Positions 1 through 5,022 of a stretch of DNA of 8,810 bases are shown piece by piece (position 1 is the first letter of the stretch; the number at the start of each line of letters is the position of its first letter). The position numbers were made by a program, and so were the translations under genes. Location: NCBI GenBank assembly GCA_937877465.1, contig CALFIT010000235.1, positions 1-8,810 of the forward strand, written 5' to 3'. This DNA is from an uncultured Bacteroidales bacterium (lineage in GTDB: Bacteria; Bacteroidota; Bacteroidia; Bacteroidales; F082). The notes beneath the pieces were generated by a model. That model was not told where the DNA came from, did not search any database, and saw only the letters and a list, made by a program, of their open reading frames with translations.

Positions 1-121
1 CGGTGCTGGGCCATACCTGCTCGTCGGCGATGCTGAAGGTCTCCACGTCGATGTCCTTGTTTTGGCAGCCGCACAGACATAGCAACGCAACGAGGGCCAC
101 TGCATTAAGTATAGGTTTCAT
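1..121 (-). CDS. Putative lipoprotein, N-terminal fragment (runs off the left edge)
   Basis: Only the first 40 codons are in the window. The ATG at 121-119 opens a frame starting MKPILNAVALVALLCLCGC, followed by QNKDIDVETFSIADEQVW. This is a short basic start, a hydrophobic stretch and a lipobox-like LCGC, with Cys19 as the likely lipidated residue, which predicts export and lipid anchoring. The residues after the cysteine (QNKD) do not identify a family. The start is supported by an AAGGA Shine-Dalgarno-like run in the 19-bp gap after the barrel gene's stop codon. The short gap suggests co-transcription with the barrel gene upstream. Function is unknown because most of the protein lies outside the window. 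That it is a lipoprotein is fairly safe; that it belongs to the FHA/protease system is inference from position. Confidence 0.62.
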   Translation of the reverse strand, partial: MKPILNAVALVALLCLCGCQNKDIDVETFSIADEQVWPST

Positions 122-140
122 AGTGTTCCTTTTTTATCCG
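122..140 (-). promoter_or_regulatory. Intergenic ribosome-binding site for the lipoprotein gene
   Basis: The 19 bases between the barrel stop codon and the lipoprotein ATG read, on the minus strand, AAAAAAGGAACACT just before the ATG. The AGGA run, about six bases from the start, is the clearest Shine-Dalgarno-like sequence next to any start in this window and supports initiation at 121. The gap has no room for a terminator or promoter, so the two genes are probably one transcription unit. Confidence 0.45.
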
Positions 141-794
141 TCACTTCACCACGTCAAACAAATACCCCAACGACACCATGAGTGTGCTGACTTTGGTGTC
201 GAGATTGCCGGCCAAGGTGCTGAGGCCTAAATTGTAGCGGGCATCGAGCAAGAGGCCGAATGGGGCTTTGTAGCAGGCTCCGAGGGTGAGCATCACGTCG
301 CCGCCACCGATTTGTCCCGTGTGGAGGAAGGCATTGTCGGTCGGCATCAACTCGGGCGTGAAGCCCAAGGTCCTGACCAAAGTCATGCCCGCCTCAAGAC
401 CCAACTGCGCCGTCGGATAGACTTGCGCGAGGACGGGGATTTCGACGCAACGCATCTGCCAGTTCGCGTCGCCCACCTTCAGGCTCCTTGCCCCGTAGAG
501 TGCCTCGACCTCGAAGCCGAACCAACCCGTTCCGCCGTTGCCGAAGCCGAAGCGCGTACGCCGCCCGAAATGGGCGTTGAAGGCCAAACCGCCTTGATAG
601 GCCATGCCTTTCGAGGACTCGATTCCAAAGGCGGGCGTGTCCGTCCCTATGGCAAGACCTGCGCCGACTTTGGGTCCGAGGGTGAGTTTGTAATCGCGGT
701 CGTAGAGGCGGAAGCCTGAGACCCCGGGCGGCTGTGCCAACAGCCCTTTGCAGAACAATACTGCTAACATCGCTAAAATCAAATGCTTGTTCAT
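141..794 (-). CDS. PorT-family outer-membrane beta-barrel protein
   Basis: Predicted 217-residue outer-membrane protein. Residues 1-20 form a signal peptide (MNKHLILAMLAVLFCKGLLA, then QPPG). The rest alternates short amphipathic beta strands with Gly-rich turns. The stretch at residues 115-127 (RCVEIPVLAQVYP) resembles the conserved 'EIPVL' strand of the Bacteroidetes PorT-like barrel family (OMP_b-brl_2). The C-terminus (SLGYLFDVVK) is a plausible last strand, close to the usual aromatic-containing barrel ending. Length fits an eight-stranded barrel. The frame could start nine codons earlier at 821, but the start at 794 places the signal peptide at the N-terminus and follows an AAGAAGAAAAA purine run, so 794 is preferred. 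The gene lies 54 bp after the WG-repeat gene and 19 bp before the lipoprotein gene. Specific role unknown; an envelope partner of the upstream FHA/protease proteins is possible but only inferred. Confidence 0.82.
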   Translation of the reverse strand: MNKHLILAMLAVLFCKGLLAQPPGVSGFRLYDRDYKLTLGPKVGAGLAIGTDTPAFGIESSKGMAYQGGLAFNAHFGRRTRFGFGNGGTGWFGFEVEALYGARSLKVGDANWQMRCVEIPVLAQVYPTAQLGLEAGMTLVRTLGFTPELMPTDNAFLHTGQIGGGDVMLTLGACYKAPFGLLLDARYNLGLSTLAGNLDTKVSTLMVSLGYLFDVVK

Positions 795-818
795 TTTTTC
801 TTCTTTTATGTAATTGTT

Positions 819-826
819 CAAAACTA
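819..826 (-). promoter_or_regulatory. Possible Bacteroidetes -7 promoter element (TAGTTTTG)
   Basis: The minus strand reads TAGTTTTG here, matching the Bacteroidetes sigma-ABfr -7 consensus TAnnTTTG. It is about 25 bases upstream of the barrel start at 794. No convincing TTTG -33 box occurs at the expected 19-21 bp spacing, so this could be chance in an AT-rich 54-bp gap. If it is real, transcription would begin downstream of 821, which rules out the longer start and gives the barrel and lipoprotein genes an internal promoter. Confidence 0.25.
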
Positions 827-848
827 ACTAAACATACTCATCTACTTA

Positions 849-2363
849 TCAATAAAACGGTTCCAACGACAATGTGGCCTCGCTGCTGCCACAGACGCGG
901 CCTTTGTGGGTCGCCGCGACCGACACCTTCACCCTGCCCTGCTCCGCGACCTTGAAGCTGACGACACAATCCACCGTTGCGCCTGCCTCCAAAATCTGGC
1001 TCGGACACGACTTCGACAGCACCGTGTTCTTCGTCCCAGCCGGCAACTCCACCTCCATCGAAGTGCTTATTTCGACGGGGAACGCCGACAGGTTGGTGAC
1101 GACGGCCTTCACCCGCTGCACGTCTTTATCGTTGGCGTAGGCCGAGGTCAGATGGGGCTGCCCTACCCTCACCTCCATCTTGGCGCGATGCACGGGCAAA
1201 GTCAGGCTTCCCTGCCATTGCAACAGCCCGTCGGCCAACACTTTGGCGCGGACGACGCAAGCGTTGGCATTGGTTTCCAAATAGGGCGTGAAACGGTATT
1301 GGTCGCCGTCCAAGGCCACCAAGCGTTCCTTGCCGTCGCCGTTGTCGAACACGAGGCTGACTTGGCCCAAAGCCTTGGGAACCGAAAGGCTGCAAACACA
1401 TTCGGGGACGGCCTCTCCCGGGATGAGCGTGATTTCGGTTGGCGCAACGGCAACGGAACAAGCGTCACCCGCCAAGGCGACGATGCCCCACAGCCTCCCG
1501 TTCCTGACGATGGCACGGTCACGGGCCATGCCTTGCACCTCGTCGAATTGGGGCAACACCACCACCGACCCGCCCGTCTTGACGCCTTTCTTGCCGCTTT
1601 CGTCGAAGGCCGTGTAACGCGCTTCGGACGACAGCACCCGATTGCGCTCTGCCTTGAACGAGGCCGGATGCTCGTCAAAGACATAGTCATACGGACGCAC
1701 GGGGAAATCGGTCTGGCCGCTTTCCATCTTGTATTTCCGCACCACCTCGCCGTCGGTGTTGATGACGAACAGCTTCTGATAGTTGCCCACCAAGGCCTCG
1801 CCCTTCCCGTTGAACGAGGAAGCATCGGTAAGTTGCATATCCACATGCAGCGTGTAGCCGTAACGGTCGATGTAATGCGCCTCGCCTTCCTTCAGCGACA
1901 CCGAGGCCCAGCCTTTGCGGAACGGTCGCGCCTCGCGAAACTGGCAGCGGATGACGGGATAGCCTTTCACATCGACGTAGCCCTGCCTGCCCTTGGCGTC
2001 GGCGACCGAGACGAAGCCCTCCGAGCAATAGCTGTAACGCTCGGTGTAGTAGGTGCCGGCCACGTCCTGAAAGTCGTTGTCGCTTTGGGCAAGGACGCCG
2101 ACGATGCGGTGTTTCTTCCCCGCCTTCTCCAACACGAGGGCATAGCCGTCGGAATAGTCCGTGACGGAATCGACGGCGTAAGGAAGCAACCCGTTCCCGT
2201 CAAGGTCGAAGAGTTGTATTTTGCCGTCTTTCACGCACTTATACACGCTCTCGCTGTAGAAGCCGACGTGGTCGTATTCGGGCCTCACGAGCCATCTCAC
2301 CGTGGAGGCGTGGAGTGCCGTAGGGAGGCACAGCAGCACAAGAAAGAGCCTCGACAGTTTCAT
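849..2363 (-). CDS. Exported WG-repeat protein with C-terminal Ig-like region
   Basis: Predicted 504-residue secreted protein. Residues 1-19 form a signal peptide (MKLSRLFLVLLCLPTALHA). Residues about 40-300 contain degenerate WG-type beta repeats: 'KDGKIQLFDLDGNGLLPY', 'DAKGRQGYVDVKGYPVI' followed by 'FREARPFRKGWASV', 'FVINTDGEVVRKY', and 'FDEVQGMARDRAIVRNGRLWGIV'. Each has the WG-family pattern of a Phe/Tyr strand, a DxxG turn and an 'A.V' strand. Residues about 305-504 are beta-rich and look like two Ig/CARDB-like modules, the last at about 395-504, with cysteines at 453, 466 and 491. WG repeats usually act as extracytoplasmic binding scaffolds; no catalytic residues are apparent. The frame stays open up to 2801 inside the protease gene, but the start at 2363 gives a proper signal peptide, overlaps the protease stop as ATGA and has GAGG two bases upstream. 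Translational coupling implies the two proteins are needed in related amounts. Confidence 0.8.
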   Translation of the reverse strand: MKLSRLFLVLLCLPTALHASTVRWLVRPEYDHVGFYSESVYKCVKDGKIQLFDLDGNGLLPYAVDSVTDYSDGYALVLEKAGKKHRIVGVLAQSDNDFQDVAGTYYTERYSYCSEGFVSVADAKGRQGYVDVKGYPVIRCQFREARPFRKGWASVSLKEGEAHYIDRYGYTLHVDMQLTDASSFNGKGEALVGNYQKLFVINTDGEVVRKYKMESGQTDFPVRPYDYVFDEHPASFKAERNRVLSSEARYTAFDESGKKGVKTGGSVVVLPQFDEVQGMARDRAIVRNGRLWGIVALAGDACSVAVAPTEITLIPGEAVPECVCSLSVPKALGQVSLVFDNGDGKERLVALDGDQYRFTPYLETNANACVVRAKVLADGLLQWQGSLTLPVHRAKMEVRVGQPHLTSAYANDKDVQRVKAVVTNLSAFPVEISTSMEVELPAGTKNTVLSKSCPSQILEAGATVDCVVSFKVAEQGRVKVSVAATHKGRVCGSSEATLSLEPFY

Positions 2364-2371
2364 TTCCTCAC
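2360..2371 (-). promoter_or_regulatory. ATGA stop/start overlap with Shine-Dalgarno (translational coupling)
   Basis: On the minus strand GTGAGGAAATGA holds a GAGG ribosome-binding motif, the ATG of the WG-repeat gene (2363-2361) and the TGA stop of the protease gene (2362-2360), which overlap by four bases. Such overlaps commonly allow ribosomes finishing the first gene to start the second. This decides the start of the WG-repeat gene, since the longer reading frame has no comparable signal. The two-base spacing of GAGG from the ATG is shorter than usual, so re-initiation may matter more than independent initiation. Confidence 0.7.
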
Positions 2372-3931
2372 TTTGTAACGGTTGAACAGTTCGGCCAAGT
2401 GCTTGACATTGCAGCAATAAGAGATCTCGTTGCTGCCGATGCCGCTGTAGAACACGCCCACGAGACGGCCTTTGGCATCGACGACGGGCGAACCGCTCTG
2501 TCCGCCCAAGCCGACGACTTGCAGCTGGAACTCGTTGTCGTCGGGCATCTTGCTCAGCGTGGCGTTGTGTACCGTCGGGGTGATTCCCACGCCGTTGCCC
2601 GTGCTGAAGCCCACCGTCATGCCGCCCGGGTAGCCTATCACGCGCATCGCTTCGCTGATCTTGAGTTGGGTCTCGTCGAGGCGGGCGTTCTCCATGCGGT
2701 AGTAGCCCTTCTTCACGATGAAGTCGGGCGTCTGCTGCGAGTTGAGGCGGATCAGGGCCACGTCTTTCTTCGGGTCGCCCGACTCGGCGATGACTTGGCA
2801 CGACATCAGGTCGGCGATGGTGCTCACGTTATGTCCGGGCAGGATGATGCCGAAGTACTCGAAATGCCCCGAAACCTCGAAGCCCGACTTGGAGAAGCGT
2901 TCCAAGTAGGCCACGGCGGTCTCGTAGTTCAGCACCCCGTTTTTGATACTGGCGTTGAGGATATCGAGCAGCACCTCACGCAACGCGCCCGTGTTGCCCA
3001 CACATTCCTGCATCTGCTGGTTGATTTCGCTGACCTCGGCCTTGCTGAGGTATTCCCACGGCACGGCGATGTGGCGGTTGGTGCCCATTTCGCCGTAGGG
3101 CGAGATGAAGAACGCCGTCCCGTTGAACTGGATGGGACTGATGTCGGCGCCGGTCAGCGTGCCGAGCTTGAGCCGTCCGTTGTCGTCAACGCCGAAACGC
3201 CACGTCTCAGGCCACTTGTTGAGCAGCCCCACGAAGGGGTCGTCGTTGATGGTCACGTCGATGTAATACGCGCCATAGACGCAGGGCGTGGCCTGCACCA
3301 AGGCATCCAAGGAGGCCTTCTTCGAGCCGGAGTGGTTCACGAGCCAGCCGATGCCGAAGACGAGCAACGCCAATGCCGCGATGCCGCCGACGGCTTTCAG
3401 CGCCGTGGCCCCGACCTTGGCCTTGACGTAAGGCTTCAAATCGACGGGCACGCCGCCCACCACGACGGCATCCTTCGGCCCGACGGGCACGTCCTGATGC
3501 GCCACGATGCGCTTGCCGTTGACCGAGGTCCCGTTGAGGCTGTGGTCTTCGATGAAGGCGCGACCGCGTTTGTCGATTTTCAGCGTGGCGTGGAAACGGC
3601 TCACCGTCTTGCCCGCCACCTGTATCTCGTTGCGGAAGTTGCTGCCGATGCCGAGGATCTTGCGGAAGCGGCTGTTGTCGTCCTGTTGCGGCACCTGCGC
3701 CCAAGGCAGCTCGGTGTCGGCGAGGCGGATGGGCGCGCCGCGTTTCACCGCCACCTCCGTCGCAGGCTGGATTCTTTGGTCGGCGATATAGGTCCCGTTG
3801 AGGCTGTCCTTGTCCTCAATCAGGATGTCGCCGTTGTTGAGCAGGAACAGCTCGGCGTGGAAGCCGCTCACCTTGTCGCTGCCCAACACAATGTCGTTTT
3901 GTGGATTGCTCCCGATTTTCAGTATTTTCAT
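2360..3931 (-). CDS. Membrane protein: two FHA domains, transmembrane helix, trypsin-like serine protease
   Basis: 523 residues. FHA1 (about 1-80) has G7-S8-N9, S22-G-F-H25 and N45-G46-T47. FHA2 (about 90-170) has G96-S97-N98, S111-R112-F-H114 and N133-G134-T135. FHA domains bind phosphothreonine peptides. A hydrophobic helix at about 175-198 follows, with KAK before it, placing the FHA domains in the cytoplasm and the rest in the periplasm. Residues about 265-515 match a trypsin/HtrA-like fold: GTAFFISPYG leads to His287, KDVALIRL holds Asp390, and GGQSGSPVV holds Ser479, so the triad looks intact. About 100 residues separate His and Asp, against about 30 in DegP; the excess, roughly 292-360, is helix-rich. 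No PDZ domain follows, as the protein ends 44 residues after the Ser. The start at 3931 opens directly into FHA1. Inferred role: phosphorylation in the cytoplasm controls a periplasmic protease. Substrate unknown; loss of protease activity in vivo cannot be excluded. Confidence 0.88.
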   Translation of the reverse strand: MKILKIGSNPQNDIVLGSDKVSGFHAELFLLNNGDILIEDKDSLNGTYIADQRIQPATEVAVKRGAPIRLADTELPWAQVPQQDDNSRFRKILGIGSNFRNEIQVAGKTVSRFHATLKIDKRGRAFIEDHSLNGTSVNGKRIVAHQDVPVGPKDAVVVGGVPVDLKPYVKAKVGATALKAVGGIAALALLVFGIGWLVNHSGSKKASLDALVQATPCVYGAYYIDVTINDDPFVGLLNKWPETWRFGVDDNGRLKLGTLTGADISPIQFNGTAFFISPYGEMGTNRHIAVPWEYLSKAEVSEINQQMQECVGNTGALREVLLDILNASIKNGVLNYETAVAYLERFSKSGFEVSGHFEYFGIILPGHNVSTIADLMSCQVIAESGDPKKDVALIRLNSQQTPDFIVKKGYYRMENARLDETQLKISEAMRVIGYPGGMTVGFSTGNGVGITPTVHNATLSKMPDDNEFQLQVVGLGGQSGSPVVDAKGRLVGVFYSGIGSNEISYCCNVKHLAELFNRYKVRK

Positions 3932-4139
3932 TTTCGTTTCTTTAGTTGTTCAGTTGTTCAGTTATTCAGTTGTTCTCGCCCATGTCATTCCTGCGCTGAT
4001 TTGTGGGTTGGCTGGAATCTATGGGCGATAGCAGTTCAGTTGACGCGGGGCTTTAGCCTGCCGGCTGCCAAGCCTTGCATCGCCTTGCGCCGTCCCGTGT
4101 CCCGTGTCTCGCCGTCCCGTGTCCCGCCGTCCCGTGTCC
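3932..4139 (-). other. 208-bp gap between the two FHA genes
   Basis: No gene is supported here. The stretch holds two short tandem-repeat tracts (3944-3975 and 4089-4140) and, between them, a segment around 4041-4070 containing the small inverted repeat agcc-tgcc-ggct (4055-4066). I found neither a TAnnTTTG promoter box nor a strong hairpin with a T-run, so it is unclear whether the FHA-protease gene is read through from the FHA gene or from its own promoter. The segment around 4015-4080 looks like non-coding interspersed repeat DNA, but that needs a genome-wide comparison. Confidence 0.4.
3944..3975. repeat. Four tandem copies of an 8-bp unit (agttgttc)
   Basis: The plus strand has agttgttc, agttgttc, agttattc, agttgttc end to end; only the third copy differs, by one base. 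The tract lies 13 bases upstream of the FHA-protease start codon, so it falls in that gene's 5' untranslated leader or promoter. Copy-number change by slipped-strand replication could alter expression, but no such effect can be seen from one sequence. Confidence 0.85.
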
Positions 4140-4140
4140 T
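4089..4140. repeat. GC-rich tandem repeat of a 15-bp unit (gccgtcccgtgtccc)
   Basis: The unit gccgtcccgtgtccc occurs at 4089-4103, then after a 7-base partial copy (gtgtctc) again at 4111-4125, and directly after that at 4126-4140, where the last base is t. The tract ends at the first base of the tca that forms the stop codon of the FHA gene (TGA at 4142-4140). It may be a minisatellite grown by slippage. It lies outside the coding sequence except for that shared base. Confidence 0.8.
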
Positions 4141-4712
4141 CACACTCCTATCGGCCTCGGTTGGGGTTTCACCGTGTCGGTGGGGGTCTCAGGCTGCGGC
4201 TCGGGCTGTTCTTGCTTCTTGGCCTTGCCGTGTTTCTTCTCGGCGGGCTGTTCCTTCAGCGTGTCGGCCACGGGCCTGTCGAGGGTGTCGGCGGCGATGC
4301 TGTCCACGACGGCGGTGCTGTCGGGCAGGGCGATGGTGTCGGTGGGTCGGGTCTTGTCTCGCGGCCCGAAGGGGTTGGGGCGTGTGGTCGCCCACAGTGC
4401 GATGGCGGCGATGGCGGCGAGGCACAGGCCGATGATGAGCCATGTCCGCCACGTCTTGGGCTTGGGGATCATGTCCCAGTCCAAGGTGGCGACGTGGGCG
4501 AAGGAGATGCTGTCCTTGCGCGACACGGGCACGGCCACGTTGGGCGACATCTTGATGCCGTTGATGTAGGTGCCGTTGCTGCTCAGGTCGGTGAGGGTCA
4601 TCTTGCCCGTATTGCCCACGTTGAGCACGGCGTGGCGGCGACTGACGACATCCGTCGTGTCGTTGACGACAACGTCGCAGCCAAGGTCTCTTCCTATGGA
4701 GTATGTTTTCAT
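4140..4712 (-). CDS. FHA-domain membrane protein with Pro/Thr/Asp-rich tail
   Basis: 190 residues in three parts. Residues 1-80 are a canonical FHA domain with G7-R8, S24-R25-R26-H27 and S45-N46-G47-T48, the residues that bind the phosphate of phosphothreonine. A single transmembrane helix follows at about 90-108 (WLIIGLCLAAIAAIALWA). Residues 110-190 are low-complexity, rich in Pro, Thr, Asp, Glu and Lys, with repeated TDT/DST/ADTL motifs and no recognisable enzyme. With the FHA in the cytoplasm, the tail would reach into the periplasm, perhaps spanning peptidoglycan or binding a partner. This is the first gene of the left-hand series and lies 208 bp upstream of the FHA-protease gene, whose architecture is similar apart from the protease. 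It is probably a receptor or adaptor of the same pathway (inference). The matching kinase or phosphatase is not in the window. Confidence 0.86.
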   Translation of the reverse strand: MKTYSIGRDLGCDVVVNDTTDVVSRRHAVLNVGNTGKMTLTDLSSNGTYINGIKMSPNVAVPVSRKDSISFAHVATLDWDMIPKPKTWRTWLIIGLCLAAIAAIALWATTRPNPFGPRDKTRPTDTIALPDSTAVVDSIAADTLDRPVADTLKEQPAEKKHGKAKKQEQPEPQPETPTDTVKPQPRPIGV

Positions 4713-4795
4713 ATTTTGTTGTGTTTGTTTGTTTTTCGGCGAATTATGCCATTTGTATGAATTTGCGTTTCCCGATCTGGTTTGGTTTTTATGTC

Positions 4796-4967
4796 GGCAG
4801 GGGTTGCGCCGTGCTCCACCGCCTGCCTATCGTCCATCACCCCTACGGGGTTCCCTGCCGCCCGACGCGAAGTCACGGAGTGACGGCGGATGATAGGCAG
4901 GTGGTGGAATGCAATGGAACCCCTGCCGGAAAAGAACCCCACACCGCAGCCTAACCCCGTAGGGGTG
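4796..4967. repeat. Composite inverted-repeat element (REP/MITE-like)
   Basis: The 40-base arms at 4796-4835 and 4888-4927 are inverted copies of each other, with about 31 of 40 positions complementary: a perfect 10-base outer part (ggcaggggtt), a variable centre, then ccacc-g/a-cctgcctatc. Several differences would still pair as G-U in RNA. Inside lies a small hairpin (gtcac-gga-gtgac, 4872-4884). A second perfect 15-bp pair, cacccctacggggtt (4838-4852) and aaccccgtaggggtg (4953-4967), interlaces with the first; each copy is itself nearly palindromic. No transposase is present. This looks like a short interspersed intergenic repeat. It could fold in RNA and act as a terminator or stability element. 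Confidence 0.75.
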
Positions 4968-4978
4968 ACAGGACAAAC

Positions 4979-4998
4979 CACGGCGTGGCGGCGACTGA
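4979..4998. repeat. 20-bp exact copy of FHA-core DNA (second copy at 4626-4645)
   Basis: The sequence cacggcgtggcggcgactga is identical at 4979-4998 and at 4626-4645. On the minus strand the copy inside the FHA gene encodes VSRRHAV, the phosphate-binding core. The intergenic copy, read in the frame that begins at 5023, gives ISRRHAVV preceded by MSETEK. It may be a remnant of a duplicated FHA gene or the end of the neighbouring repeat element. Confidence 0.7.
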
Positions 4999-5022
4999 TT
5001 TTCTCGGTTTCACTCATAATCA

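Larger units (their letters stand above)
4713..5022. other. 310-bp intergenic region with inverted repeats, no supported gene
   Basis: This gap separates the AT-rich gene pair from the FHA series. From right to left it contains a 20-bp copy of FHA-core sequence (4979-4998), a GC-rich composite inverted repeat (4796-4967) and an AT-rich leader of about 80 bases directly before the FHA gene start. The open frame crossing it (start about 5023) is largely made of repeat DNA and is not accepted as a gene. The inverted repeat could halt transcription from the gene pair. I found no good TAnnTTTG box in the leader of the FHA gene. Confidence 0.6.

Noticed and set aside
795..821. Longer start of the barrel protein at 821
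   Set aside because: It would place nine polar residues before the signal peptide. The start at 794 is preceded by a purine run, and a possible -7 promoter box overlaps the longer start.
906..2378. 490-residue plus-strand open frame antisense to the WG-repeat gene
   Set aside because: Composition is Val/Ala/His/Arg-rich and typical of the reverse of a GC-rich gene. There is no signal peptide, domain or credible ribosome site, whereas the minus-strand gene has a signal peptide, WG repeats and a coupled start.
2364..2801. N-terminal extension of the WG-repeat protein up to 2801
   Set aside because: The extra residues (RRVGRPEERRGPDPP...) are the out-of-frame reading of the protease gene. The signal peptide and the ATGA overlap fix the start at 2363.
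2399..4435. 678-residue plus-strand open frame antisense to the protease and FHA genes
   Set aside because: It spans two genes and the repeat-filled gap between them and becomes Arg/Ser/Cys low-complexity after 3930. The minus strand encodes clear FHA and protease motifs in the same DNA.
4702..4954. 83-residue plus-strand frame in the same region
   Set aside because: It arises from the near-symmetry of the inverted repeat; no domain, no ribosome site, and no plus-strand neighbours.
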